Shown: one piece after another, positions 11,304-25,500 of the stretch
Layout of the letters: the number at the start of each line of letters is the position of its first letter
How positions within the stretch are numbered: the first letter of the stretch is position 1
Assembly (NCBI GenBank): GCA_030549495.1
Contig: JAUIRK010000993.1
Span: forward strand, 1,285,501-1,349,500
From: Nectonema munidae
Lineage: Eukaryota; Nematomorpha; Nectonematoida; Nectonematidae
Direction of reading: 5' to 3'
DNA length: 64,000 nucleotides
Notes under the pieces: generated by a model
What the model was told of the DNA's origin: nothing
What the model saw: only the letters and a program-made list of their open reading frames with translations
The model's database searches: none
Made by a program: the position numbers and the translations under genes

Positions 11304-12520
11304 TGCAAAGGCATTGTAACAAATAATGTATTAATTAAAAATACAAAAAATATAAGAAAAAATTTAAACTATTATATACGTCATATTTTCAACTTGGTAA
11401 AAAACTTGAGGAAAATTTTTTAAAAGATCAAATTTTTTTTAACACATTTAATTTTTTATTTCAAAATTTAGCTCAAGAAATATAACATTTTAAGGTTTTA
11501 TTCTATATATTTTTAAAAGCGATTTCTATATCCATTACTATATAGGATTTATTTATGCATATCATTATATTTATTATTAGTCAGTAACAAATATTTTCCT
11601 AATTATTGGATTTTTGATAGAAGAAGAAGAGTAAGATTTATTGGTATAGACCTCCCTTTCAATAAAGACATAAATGAACATAATGAAATACTATATACAC
11701 TGAATAAAGGAGTGCATAACCATTATAAAAGCAAACAACATATATATTTTTAAGATAAACATTATACAAAAATAAAATATGCTGTATTTAAACACAATCG
11801 GTGCCTAAAAGCCTTATAAAGAGTTAACACTTGAAAAAGTTTTACAAATGTAGCAGCATAGGTTAAATCAATTTTTGGGTTAAGTCAATTACGTGAAGGC
11901 ATAGAATACCACATGAGAAATATCTATAGAAAAATAAATACAACCATGGCACTGGTATTTGAAGAAGTTATCAGTGCATTATATCTATAGAATACTTGCT
12001 TTTTATTGAAAAATGTTGTAATTTTATATGAGATTAATTGTTTATTAACAGTCAATCCAATACACTTTATGCGTAGAGATAGTAATGTATCCATGTATTT
12101 CTCAATAACTCAAAAAACATTTTGATACTTGAAATGCAGAGTCTAAAAAATACAAATCAATAACTTTTAAGGAATTACATTAAGTAAATTTTTTATATTA
12201 AAAACTTATCTAATAATTCAACGAGTTTCTTGATTAATGTGACTCCAAGATGAAAGTGTTAAAAACAGTGACTGAAGGAAACAATTTAAAATTGTATGCC
12301 ACATATTTGAAAGTAATATGAATTTCCCTTGAATTAATTACCAATATGATTATAAAATGATACTTTATTACTAGCTCTTTTTATGGCAAATTTACTCTTT
12401 ATGTGCCTCAAAGTGAAATTGTCAGCCAATACAAATTGGTTGTCTTTAACTTGTATAAAAACAAATATATAAGAAAAATATTCGAAAAAATGAGAAACTG
12501 AATATTTGAAAATTGAAGGA
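11304..12520. other. AT-rich intergenic stretch, no feature seen
   Basis: No coding-like frame, clear inverted repeat or recognised repeat copy was found. Confidence 0.4.
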
Positions 12521-12524
12521 AAGT

Positions 12525-13925
12525 GAAACAAGGTGTGTGTTTAAGAAACCCATAAAGAGATGGGTATACAATAGAAGAAGAGTGAGCATGTAGAAGAAAT
12601 GTGGGAAAAGATAAAGAAGAATTTAAAATCAGTGAATGAAAGAATCTTAGGACGAAACAAGCCTGGAGGAATAAAGTAAAAAGAGAAATAGTGGTGGAAC
12701 AAAAGTGTGAGAAGGGTGCTGAAAGAGAAAAAATGGCTTTTAAGAAGTGGCCAAAACGAATTTGAAAGATTATATGAAATTATATGGAACAAAAAAGAAG
12801 GAAGCTAAAAGATGTATTGTGGTTGCTAGAAATCAAGAGACAAAAAAACTTTATGATGATTTAAGGATGGAAGAAGGAGAAAATAAGATATACAGCATTG
12901 TCAAAGCAAGAGAGAAAGAAAGGAAAGAGATTGGAAACGTCAAAATTATCAGAAATAAAAAAGATTTATGCCCAGAAAGAGTGCAATAGAAGCTATTTTT
13001 ATCACAAGACAACTAATAGAAAAGAAAATTTAAAGAAATGCATAAGTTTTTTGTGGATTTGTAGATCTAGAGAAATCATATGATACTATTCATAGGGAAG
13101 TAGTCTATTATTGCTTGCTTAACTTGTACGATTGGTGCAAAAAATCTACCAAAATCCAAAGACATTTATTAAAAGGGCAGAAGGAATTTCAAGAGAATTT
13201 GAAGTAAATATAGATCTGCATCAAAGTTCTGCATTGAATCCATTATTGTTTACGTTGATTGTTGGTGAACTATTGAATCATTTTAAAAAGTAAAACTTAT
13301 GGGAACTTTTATTTGCTGACGACATTGCAATACTAGCAGACAACAAGGAACAACTTTGAAAGAGAATTATAAAATGGCAAGAGAGTTTGAGAAATATGGG
13401 CTGAAGATGAATGCTAAAAAGACGGAGATCATGATATGTAGCAAAAATGAGAATATTCAAGTGCAATTAGAAGATAGACACATGTAAAAAATTTCAAAAA
13501 CTTGGGAACCCAAATTATGGATAATGGAAGCTGTGAAAGGGACGTCCAAGTAAGAGTCTATGCCAGCTGGTTAAAATGGAAAGAAGTTAAATCGATTATC
13601 AGTGATAAAAGAATGCCAATGAAACTTAAAGCGAAGATTTGCACCACAATTGTTCGACCAGTTTTTCCAATTGTTCGAAATGAGGAAATTAGAAGAAAGA
13701 TGGGAGTTGAGATAAATGTGCTGGCTAGACAATGTCGTGCGCCAGGCTATAGAAAAGAAAGTGAGTAGAAAAAGAAGTAGAGGGAGACAACGAAAAAGAT
13801 GGAGAGATGAGCTGAAGGAGTGACTAGAGGAGCTTGAACTCAGAAACGACGCACAATGGACAGAGAGAAGTGGAGACAACAGATCTCAGCCACCGACCTC
13901 CAACTTAGGGATAAGGTGTAGGCAA
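12525..13925 (+). mobile_element. Dead non-LTR retrotransposon (LINE) fragment
   Basis: Successive plus-strand frames give YGTKKKEAKRCIVVARNQ, FVDLEKSYDTIHREVVY, LLFADDIAILAD (the reverse-transcriptase catalytic box with its two Asp) and FQKLGTQIMDNGSCERDVQ, then a basic C-terminus. The order is that of a LINE polymerase with its 3' end, of the type with a YLGS..Q..G....V..R.....W motif. Several stops and frameshifts interrupt it, so it is inactive. No 5' endonuclease part is visible, so it is a 5'-truncated copy. Clade (RTE or a relative) is uncertain. Confidence 0.75.
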
Positions 13926-14329
13926 AGAAAGAAAGAGAAGAAAGATAATAATTTATTCTCATTGAAAGCAAAATTTAGTATAATCATAAAATGATACTTG
14001 ATTACGGTTCTGATTTTTTACCCTAACTCAACCTAACTCACCCAAACTCATACAAAAATATTATTTTTCAATTAAAAAAGTATAAAAATTAAAATTGAAA
14101 GGTTTGTTGTTCAGTCTTTTTAATTTTCTTTTCCCTCAAGAGGTCGAACTTTTTTTTACTTTTTTGTACAGATGTTCCAAAGTTTTCTCATTCCTTCAAT
14201 ATCGGGCCCTTCTTCTCCCCTTTCTCTTCTAAATGTGCAGCTCTAATTGCCGCCCTACAGTTCTTATCCTGAAAATATATTATTTTTTTTCGGAATTTAA
14301 TTTGATCTTTTTTCTCACTGACTCACTAT

Positions 14330-14970
14330 TTCATCAAGGCGCTTAAAGATAAATCCCTTAACCATGACGTAGCTTAAATTCTCTCTCTTTACGAAAAACT
14401 AAGCGGAGCCTTTTCCATTAGGCTAGTTTGGTGTCCTAGCCACTGTGGGATTCAAGGAAATGAAATAGTTGATAATCTTGCCAAATCAGCCCTTGACTTC
14501 CTTGGTAGACTTATTCTTTATCAATTCGAAACTTGAAAGCCTTTATCAACAAAGAAATTGAAAATCTAAAATGGCAAAGTAGCAAATTTGTCAAGAAAAA
14601 TCCATCAATAGACATATCAAATATAAAATGCTGCCTTAAGAGATTAAAATTAAGCATACTTCCTCCCAAAGTTATAAGCTGGCGTGCAGAAAACTGTATG
14701 TGTAAGGCATTCTTGCATACGATTGGCAAAACCAACGATCTTTGTCGTTTCGGATGCGCAGTTTCTGAAACTCTTAATCACCGTTTCTTTTCTTGTGCTG
14801 AAACTGCAGACTTTTCTGATATCCTTAAACTGAGCACTTTGCGAGCGGAAAACATCTTGATCAACTCGCTATCTGAAATTTTTATTCAGTCTCGTCTCAT
14901 CGATAGAATTTCCAAACTTATAGAATTCATAGAAAACATCTTAATTCAGAATCCTCCCTTGTGAACAGCA
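14330..14970 (+). mobile_element. LINE 3' fragment with RNase H-like segment
   Basis: Plus-strand WCPSHCGIQGNEIVDNLAK is the C-terminal RNase H motif of I/Jockey/R1-type LINEs. A 143-codon open frame (14533-14964) follows, ending in a Cys/His region (CMCKAFLHTIGKTNDLCRF, then ETLNHRFFSC) typical of the end of such polyproteins. A frame change lies between the two parts. This is a different clade from the 12525 fragment. Confidence 0.65.
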
Positions 14971-15264
14971 TTGGTATTAAATCTTATTCGCGGAATTATC
15001 CCTAATGTCTTTTGCACAGTTTTTGTGCTTTTCTCCCCATGCACCTCGCTTTAACTTACCTCTCCTTTTCACCTTCTTGTGAAAACGATGTATACAAACA
15101 TCCTATCCATAAAATTACTATAAGCTCAAATGCCAGCTTTCGGATTTTATGTATTCTACAAGCTGTGTCATTACAAATCAACTAATTAGAGAGAGACTCC
15201 AATTTTTAATATTTAAATTGGCTAAAAAAAATTCCCAACATATGGTAATTATTTTTATTTATTA

Positions 15265-15515
15265 TAAGCTGTTTCGAGCACCGCGAGAAACAAAAACTCT
15301 AACAATGATCCTATGTTTCGAGGTTTGAAATTATTTGTTTTGTGTGTATTTTTATAGGGTGTAATGAGCAAAAATACACAGAAAAGATACAACTATGCTA
15401 AAAACAAATAAATCAACACCACAGCATTATCAACTCATCGGACCATATAAAAAAACACACTTCCAATGATCCTATGTTTCGAGCGCAGCCTGAAACGACC
15501 ACGGTAACGCCTAGT
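15265..15515. repeat. Repeat pair with GTTTCGAG hairpins
   Basis: AATGATCCTATGTTTCGAG occurs twice (about 15305 and 15466). Each outer end has a small hairpin, GTTTCGAGCACCGCGAGAAAC-like at the left and GTTTCGAGCGCAGCCTGAAAC-like at the right. This is possibly a small element or a duplication; family unknown. Confidence 0.4.
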
Positions 15516-16219
15516 ATATATAAAAAATAAATAAATATTAAAAATATTAAAATTTAAATAAATTTTTATAAATAAATATAATATAAATATATAAAATAAA
15601 AAGAATATAAAAAAAATATACAAATATTAGAAAAAAATTTGATAAGACTGGAGTAGTTTAACAAGAAGGAAAATATAAAAAACTTAAAAACAAATCGAAA
15701 ATTTTTTAAATGTAGAAAACAAATATATAAAAAATTCATAGATATAAATTGATTAAAATTTTTATTTTTCAAATATTTTTAATAAGAATCTAAGTAATCT
15801 ACGCATCAATTTACTGGAGTTTAGGTGAGTTTGGGTAAAAAGTCAGACCGTTTTATTACTAACTATTAATTAAAGTGGCAAGATACTTCAAATAAGCAGA
15901 TTAAATTTTCATGTTGAAAACCGAATTATTGTAAAAAGTCTTGTGCAAAGAAAGTACTTTAAAATTGCAGACTTGTAAAACAGGACTAAGTATTTTTCAT
16001 TTATTTTGTTACCCTTATGTCTGTATTTTGTTTTTTTATACGACCACACATTATTATCATAACCATAAACATCATTTTATTGATTTTTACTTACATTTTA
16101 TAATAATTTTTTATTTAAGATAATCTAAAACAATACATTTTTAAATTTTAAATTATTTTTCTTTTTTAATTTTTTTTATTTCTTTTAGCGCCAAAAGAAA
16201 TATTCTTTTAAAATTTAAA

Positions 16220-16544
16220 ATGATGGACAATTTAGCTTATGATCTTAGTTTTAAATCTCCGCAAAGAAGTCCTAATCCACTTTGTTCTTATTTAAATCTC
16301 TTATACAGAAGTCCTCTATCTGATATTTCATCAAAAAATTTTGAAAGTATTATTACAGATAACGCTTTAGATTTATCACCCAAGCCACTCTCAACACCTA
16401 AAAGAGGGAGACCTAAAGCAGAAAAACTACATTTTTTGGTTCAAGAAGGTTGTTCCTCGCCTAATCAAAAAATAAAATGCCCTATTTGTGAAAGAGTTTT
16501 TCCTCGAGAAAAGTCCTTGCAAGCGCATTTACGAACTCATACAG
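16220..16544 (+). CDS. ZNF367: ZNF367-like coding exon 1
   Basis: Starts at the first of two adjacent Met codons and ends CATACAG|GTTATT inside the glycine codon after finger 1. Holds a GRPKAEKL basic patch just before the first finger, as in the vertebrate protein. A strong acceptor (TTTATTTCTTTTAG) ends at 16188, so a non-coding 5' exon probably lies upstream. Confidence 0.88.
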
Positions 16545-19500
16545 GTTATTTTTATAAAAATATTTATAATTTAATTTTTATTTAAGAATAATAATTAATA
16601 CACTTCTTTGTTGTAAAATATTTTTTTAACTTGTTAATTTAAAAAGTATATTTAATTTGCTTTTCATGCTATTTAATTTAAATAAGTTTATCCTTATATT
16701 TTGAATATATAATTTTTTTTATAGAATCATTAGCCAAATATTTTTAATTACATTAAGAATAATCTGATAAGTATATATAGTTCTTCATCTCCCAAAAATG
16801 TATGCCAATTATAAATTGTGTTATAAACAGCAAATGACGGCTAAACTTTCATTATGCTTTGATTTTTTATGTTTAATTCGACCGCATTAAACACATGGCA
16901 GAATGACTATGGACATTAACCACTTAATAAATAAGTTAAGAGGAACTGACAAGTATTCAGCTGTCAAATAAGTTAAAAGAATTCAATGATTTTATATCAA
17001 ACAAACTTTTTATAGAGTATGACATGCAACTTTTCTTTGTTCACAATAGCTAACACCTTTTCCTTGCTCATTTTTAATAATTGAAGTACAAAACCACGAA
17101 ATATTTAGAATGTATACGCTATTTTCAAGCAATAATTTAAGGTCTCGATTTTTTCATATATTGTATCGTTGTAAGAGGAAAGTTAAACATCTCGTTCAAT
17201 CAAGTAAAATGTCTCACAATTTTCAGAAATTTGTGTTGTGTACCAATTGTTAAACCGAATAGTTTATTGACCCAAGTGGTTAGCATTCAAATATGCGTGA
17301 TATTTTTTGAATAAACTTTCCACATTAAACAAGCTTCTACTGTATATACAAAGTGTATAGTTTTATATTCAATTTTACACATTGTCTCTATCTAAAGCAG
17401 TGGTCCTTAGCATTCTGCCAATTAATGACATCTCTTCAACTTTATAATAATCTTTGTGATCGCATTGGAAAACGAGACAAACCTCTTAACCTTATCATTC
17501 ATTAAAGGGAAAGCCTAACTGATTTAGCAAGCCTCAATCTCTATATTTATATGCATTTTCTTTATGAGACAGAGCATGCATATTGCATAGTTGTCTTCTT
17601 TAATTTTAAATGGTTGTTTAATCGCTTCTAATTTAGATTTATACCTACTCAGATATTCCATTACTTTAATTCGATAATCATTTAGCCATTAGATGTTAAC
17701 TGCTGAATAATCTATATTTTTCTCCGTGACTCTAAGACCCAATTTTGGGTGTAACCCCAGGCTTATGAAGGATTAATATAAAGTCTTTATATTTGTATTT
17801 TCAGGTGAAAAGCCATACATCTGTGATTTTCCTTATTGCAATAAAGCATTTGTACAAAGTGGACAACTTAGAACACATCAAAGACTTCATACTGGAGAAA
17901 AGCCATTTGTTTGCTCAGCTAATGGTAGAATATATTTCGCTATACCTCTATTTTTGAGATTTAAGTATTTCAGTGACTAATGTCAATATGTATTCGTATG
18001 TATGTCTAGATTTTTTTGTGTCCGACATGTAGTAGGAACGTTTGTGTAACACGAATGTCAAAATGTGCATTTGAATGTTTGTGTATACGATTGTGCCAAC
18101 ACTAACATTAATTCTATACTAATCCCAACCCCGATAGTACATATTTAGGCCCATTTAGAAATTGCTTGAACACTTGTCAACTATTATGCCAATGATCAAC
18201 CATTCTTTATAGATAGTGCCTTTTAACTTGAATGGAATAAAGCAGAAGCGCACTTATTTGAACTTTTCTAGGCAAGACGATATTTTTTTTATAATTTCAA
18301 CTCAAAAATGTTCGCGTTTTATGTTCCTAAAGGGACGTCAAATATGAAGTACTACTGTCATGATGAGGCATTAATGCTACGATAGGGAAGGCAAAATTGA
18401 AAATGAACAAGAGCTACTGTATACCAGCCTGAAATAATTAGGAGGGTAGAAAGGCGGTCCCCCTGCACTCAACCAATCCCACACCTACCCCACGACGGTT
18501 ATGAATGCTTTTCTTTTGATTTAGAGTGTAAGAACAGATTCACGCATGCGAATAGAGTTTGTCCAAATCATCCATACTCCGTTTTAAAGAGAATCGACAC
18601 AGACATCAAGGAATATAATGAAGTGCCTTCCAAAGAAGTGGCGGACTGGCTCATAAGGTTTTTAATTTCTCTCTTTAAAGATTCGTCATAAAAACTCTTT
18701 CTCCCTTTGATTCTATACCTCCTTGAGAACGAGTGTGACACTAATACCTTTTGAAGTTCAAAATGAGAATAAGAAAATTTAATAAAAAACTTATGCATAT
18801 CTTTATTTAAATATTTTTTTCTTTCATCTTATCGCCTGCTTTTTGCTTAGTGTTGTTTTTTTTAAATTTCAAAATGCCAAAAAATTCTTGATATAGAAAA
18901 GAATGGGCTAATAAAAAATAATGTTATTATGAACTTTTTCCCATATTATTTTTCTTATTCTCATATTGAATTTTCTTGTTCTCATTTTGAATTTCACTTT
19001 TCTCATTTTGGTCTTCAAAAGCTATAGTGTCAAAGTCTTTACATTTTCATTGAAAAAGGAAGCAGATGAATGGTCTTTTAAATTATGATTCTCAAAGTGT
19101 TAAAATTTTTCAATCATCGTATTCACTAGTTCAATTACATTGACTATTGGCATAGTAAGAGCGAGCGTTGGCGAGTAGCTGGAATTTAGCTATTACAAAA
19201 AACGTATCCCATTTGTATACTAGCGTTCCATTAAGGCAGGACTTAACAAACTATTTTAGAGATTGAACCCTTTTTGCTTCACAAATACTTTGGAAAATGC
19301 CCGACTCTGCTACTTTTATATGGACGTGCTGTGCTTTATTTTGTATTTATTTACAGATTATTTTGTGAGTTTAATATTTAATATTTTATGGGTTAAGTAC
19401 ACCTGAGTGCGTAGGCGCTAGAGCCCTGCACGGGTTGTAAAAAGTTGTCCGCACCCGCCTCGCCCCGCAATTATTCAATTTGCATCCGCCCCAACCCGCA

Positions 19501-22500
19501 TTATATCAATTTGCACTCGCATTTTATCGAAATAATACAAAGCTAATTAAATGTTATTTATATTCTTAACATGCTTGGAAAAAAAATCTTAGATATACTA
19601 TACTACTTTTAAATATATTATTAATTTTTTTACAAATAAGTTTTTGTCTGAAAAAAATTTCTTTGACAAGTTGTGTAATCTGAATAAACAATTTGTCTCA
19701 TCAACAATTGTAATATTTAAAATTTTCAAAATAGAATCACAAAAGATTAGCTCTTTGATTTTTCAAATTTGTATTTTTGGCTTGCATTTTTTTAATTGTA
19801 AAGTTTGTTTTCTCATATAAAGTCATTTTACAAATTTAAAAAAGCGTTAGAGTTTACCTCTTGAACTAAGTCAATGAATCCACCACAACCGATCGTTTCA
19901 AATTGTCTAAGATCTTTAGCTAAAAAACGGACGGACGCATGCCAGTTTAATGTTTTCGTTTTTAGCTTTCGAAATAACTTTAGCATTATTCAAAACTGGC
20001 TTGATAGCATCAGTCAGTAAAGTTTGATTAGGATATATTTTGCACTTGTGTCTCCTAAGAATAGAAGTACCTGTTTCTCTTCCACAATAAGCGAAAGCAT
20101 ACTTTACAAGCGGCAAAATACAAATCAGTGTTTTTTTCATTTACCACGATACCAAACGTTTTCCAGACCCCCAACTTCAATCCATTTACACTTTTTATTT
20201 TGTATAAGCCAGATTTCAAATGAGATAAAACTTGCTGAGATGTTAACGTTGCCATTTAAAATGTGCGAAAGAAAACAACAAAAAATGAATTATCGAATAA
20301 TATTTTATAATGGATATTTCAAAAATATGACATTCTTATTATTTGATTTTTTCTTCTTTTTCTCTCGTACAAGCATCAATGACGCTAATCAAATCTGCTC
20401 TATCTTTCTATTTCAATTACGATTTCACTTCATCACACACCATTTACTCAATGCAAATCTCTCCAATATACGTAACACATAGAAATAAAAAACAAGCTAT
20501 TTTTAAAAAGGCAATTATGCACTCATAAAAACTTGCATAAAAGTGAAGCGGACAACCCACATATGGTCCGCATTATATTAATAAAATCCACATCCGCCCC
20601 GCGCAGAGCACTAGTAGGCGCAAACTCTAAACTGGACAAACCGTGTTAACCAGTTGGAAAAGTTTTTTTAACTAGATGCATTCCCTAATGAACTTAAGAG
20701 AAGAGTTAATTTGGTTTTTTTATTTACCCTTTATGTTTTTTTCTGTAAAAATATGAGATTAAATCAAAAAAATGTTAAACAGACTTATAAACTTGTGGCT
20801 CTTTATAAGACATTAAAAATAATTAATGGCTTTTTTTTATCCTCTTATGTGCCCATCCCTCGTATTCACAGTAAGTAAACATTTTATACTCAAAACTTTT
20901 TCACGGAATACTAAGAACTCTTTTGCTACCTTTTGCGAATATTTGCAATAAAGTGAATGTACCGTGGAGTGTTTTCATCCTCTATATTATTATATGTTGC
21001 TCACCAATATCCTCTATCTTCTCTATATTAAGGTTTCATCCATCAATAATAATAATAGGACCGTATATCTTTTTGCATCATTTATTTATGGATTAAACAC
21101 ACAGTAAAGAAAAATGTACATGGTGAATAATTTTTCAAAATATAAGGAATATTAAAGGGAGGGACTTATGCTACGCAAAAGAGTTACAGAAAAACTATAA
21201 AGTCTAGAAATAAGTTACATAAACGCAAAAGAGGTAAAAGTAATTAGACGATAAGATATTGTCTAGAAATAAGTTACATAAACTTCATTTTAGTCTATCT
21301 TTTCTGTACAGCTTCAGGGATATCGTTATCAAACTCCAACAGTAGTCTGCCATCATCTTCGACATCCATCTACCTTAATAACGTTCTTCCATTACTTTAA
21401 TAACTGGTGAAAGCGCTCTACTTACTTCTCTCTCACTCCCAGATTTTCTTGGAACTCGCTAAGTCATTGATAGTCATTCTGTACCCAAGTGCTTGTAAAC
21501 TTAAGAGCAGCTCTTCCATATTTTTGCACTTTTTTGTTCCCTAAGAAGTTTCGCATGAGATTATAAAAGGCATTGCAAGCTATTGTCTGTGCTGTAGTCA
21601 TTGAAGGAAGTGTGGATCTCAGAAGTGTTCTTATTTGAGGCTCATCAAAAATCGCTGCGTTTTTCTTCTATTCGCTAAGACTTGGAAAGGTTGTAAATGT
21701 ATATATGGGTATATATCCTTGACGAATTTCTTCTTGATACCACGATTTATGTGCAGAGAAGGAAGAATAAAGTTTTTCCTGTCAACCAGAGGATCGTTAA
21801 TGATATTTTTGTTACCAGGCGTCAAGCTATGTCTTGTTGGACAATTCTTTTTCATCCAATAGTCTGCTGTGGCTTTGCTGTCCCAGTAGCACAGAAAACA
21901 GGGATATATTATGTACCCTCATTGCCGGCCCAAATGAAAGTTTACCAGTTTCAAGCCCGCAGAAATTAACCATTCATGAGCATGGTTTTGTAACCTCTCT
22001 AGAACAGCCTTAATGTTTTATCTTCTTTAATTTGTACAGAATGTCCGATTGGAATTGAACCATACTTGCTTCTTTTATGAAGAAGGACAGATTTCAAGCT
22101 CCTTTTAGAACCGGCAATAAAAAATCTGCAATCCTTATCATCATATGGTGGCAGTCCCATGGAGAGAGAAAAGGTCCTCATTACAAAAAACAAGCTGGTC
22201 GTATGAATGAAAGTACTTCCGCAGTTACTCTTCTCTGTTGCGATGAAAGGAGAAACTCGTGCAATGTTTTAAGAGTCGTTTCTCTTGAAGCATGGAAGCT
22301 ATCAATTTTTACAGACTGTTTTGGCAAATTTAGATCTCTGTCCAGATCATTCAATTCTGACAGAGTAAACAACGATCGCTTTTCACGATCTACAGAAGGC
22401 TTGAAAAGATCAGTTTCTTCATCAATAGATGTAGGTGGAATCCGGTATAGATTCCCAATCGCTAGTAGCAGTAAACTCTGGCACAGGTATTTCTTCACTT

Positions 22501-25500
22501 TGCAGAAAAAGAACGTTCGAATCAAGCGTACAAAAATCTGGAAATTAAAGGAAGACAAAGTTAAGAAAATTTGCAGAAAGAGTGAATTGTTTATATAATC
22601 AAAGTAATGAATAAGATTTTTGGGTTAGATACAAAGTGTCTGTATTGAAAGCTGCTTAAGAGGTATTTCTTCACCGTCAGGAACTCGTCGAATCACTGAT
22701 TTGATGTTGCAGGTATTGTTTGATTTTCTTATTGAAGCATTTAGATTTGGTGAACGTGAATTTGCAGTTACTTGAATGATTTATTGCTTCTCTCCTAACC
22801 ATGGTCACGCAAAACGGAAGCCAAGCGTTCCTTCTTTCATACCAGAATCGCAAAATTTCGATGCAGGCTTTGCACACTTTGTGAGAAGCCCATCTTTCTT
22901 GGCTTCCAAGTTGTACTTCAAAGTAAGCTCTTTTCACAAAATTGGTCATGGTACGCTTCTGATTTTTGAAAGTAAACTTTTCACATATGTAGCATCCAAG
23001 TAATTGAAGCACTCACGTCTTTGAGATGTTGAAGCACTTTCTAGGTTATCATTTTCACAAGAAAAAGATACAATCATAGGTAGATAATTACAAGTTAAAA
23101 ATAGCTATGTTATCTAAACTTCTACAATTTATAGACACGGCCATTAAAATAAGGATAGCGTAAAAACGTTACTTGATGGAGCATTCAGAGATCAGATTTG
23201 GATTCAACTCATCAAAGTCAGTCAAAAGCGGTCTAAAGTTTTCATAAAAAATGTTTTTGTAGACCTGTTCTATTTTCAATTTGATCAATATATATTCAAT
23301 ACTTTAATTAGTTCATTTAAATATTGTCTATAAAAAAGTTTCTTATAAAATCATTTTATAGCTGAATTCGTTTTTAGCATTTTTGAAGGAGCATCTAACT
23401 TAACATATTTTTAAATACACCTGAAAATATTAAAGATTGTTAAGTAATAAACCAACGGTGGCAAAAGGAGGCAATGGACTTCCTAATTTATCAAATTAAT
23501 AATACTTCTAATAGAATATTTACACACAATCACAATTATTTTATCAATGCACACGAATCTCAGAACATCTCAATCCCGTCTACAAATGATCACTAAAATA
23601 TCTGCTTGTGTAATTCTTCCATGATTTCGGGTATAGGCAAAAACTTTTTGTTCCAATGTCCATCTTTTTGTTCCATCTCTAATCCCAAAGATTCTGCATG
23701 CTTTTGAGAAGGCGGCTTACTTGATCCGCTTCAACCGAATTATAAAGTAAACAAAGCTTGCTGCTGGTTTCGATGCAACAATTATTGTCATAACTTTTAA
23801 GAACCAAAGTTTTGAAAGTTAAATCTAATAAATAATCCCACGGAAATCAAATTTTTGACCTTAAAAGCTTCTTTTATTTATTTATTTATTGGACAAAATT
23901 ATAGAGTTAAGGTAAAAATTTGTTTATTTTACCAAAATAAAATAAATTTTTCTATGTTTGTTTTATAATTGCAATTATTTTGTTATAAAGAGGAATCAGA
24001 TTTTATTGAGAAAATATACAAGTTAAAAATTATGTTCTTATAATCAGCGACATCAAACAGTGACGCTTATCTTTATAAATTATTATTTGAAGCACGAAAA
24101 TTTCTGTCCTTGCCTAGAAGTTTATTGAACATTGAAAATAATTTTCCAACAGACTCTTCTGTTTTGTAACTGGGAAAATTCTGTCGTTGATATTTGAAAA
24201 AAAAATATATAAAGATTAATATTTGACAAAATTTTTGAAGTAAAATAAGATATCTTTTAAAAAAAAAGTTGTAATTTTTGATTTGTTAAAGTCAATAATG
24301 TTTTTTATTGATTAATTTGATTTTATTAATATCCAAACTCATTGTTAGTGATAATGGATACATTTTATTTTTTAAATGATAATAATAATTTCAAATGATT
24401 ACAAGATACGAAAATAGTGTTGTATAATTTAATACCAAAATATGTGGGAAATTGAACGTTCTGAATTTTAGTGCTATTTATTCTTTGCTGAAATTGGCCA
24501 GACTCTTCTTGCATTGCTCCATCTCGCCTTTCTATGTTTTGCTTCAGATGTTTGTGTTTGATTAGTCTTGAACACCATCTTCGTCTCAGATATAAGAAAG
24601 TGTAGACTGCTTGCTGACTCAGCTTAAAATTTCATGGAAAAATCTTGCTACTACATTTAAATCATTTTCATTGCAAGTGCTAATAAAATCTCTCTTCAAA
24701 ATAGAAATCTTCATTTGTTACCCCCTTTCTTGAAAGCTGCTATGATCTTTGCCTATACGTTGCGAAACAAGGCTTTTGTATGCGCTCAGCGCGAAAGCTG
24801 CAGTTAAGCAGTGTCTTTGCAACCATTAATTAAACAATTAAGTAATTCATTTTAGATTGATTGTTCTTGATTGTGATTACTGTCAAATAACTACACCAAA
24901 CCTATAAGTTAGTAATTTTTTACTAACTAATTAACAAATACAGCGAATTAATTAACTAAAAAGAAAATATTTTTTATTTAAGAAATGAATTCTATGAAAG
25001 TCATTTATAACTTTTTATTTTTTAAATGTAAATTTTCATCGGTCTAACTTTTCACCCAAACTGACCCAAATATATAAACAATAAAAAACGTTTTAAAACA
25101 ATTTTTTCTGACAAGGCTTCTTTATTTTGTTGAGTTTTTGGTGAAAATTCGCATCAATTTCTTATTATATTTATGCATTTTATTTTTAAACAAACTTCTT
25201 ATTTGTTATCAGTACAGAATAAAGTCAAAAACTAGTTATATTTATGCATTTGCATTTTTGGATATCGTTTACGTACCGAAATAATGCAAAATTCTATTTC
25301 TTGTGCCACGTAGTTTCTTTTACTCAAATGTAACAAATTTTTTTTGTTAAATACAACTATTTTTTTCAACTACCAATCATTAGAAATACTTTGATATAAA
25401 ATGTCCTTCACACTAAAAAAACCTAGCAGTTTATATTTTATGCCTGAATATTTTGACATTTCCGTGTGCGTTAGTGTTGCCAGATGTTGGTGTATCCCGA

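Noticed and set aside
13571-13879. Ser-rich 102-residue minus-strand frame
   Set aside because: Complement of the LINE 3' end, which is read on the plus strand.
20024-20482. 152-residue plus-strand open frame
   Set aside because: Antisense to the BED finger of the hAT element at 19419.
22077-22598. 173-residue plus-strand open frame
   Set aside because: It is the complement of the decayed repeat-protein copy read on the minus strand, which shows family motifs; the plus frame has none.
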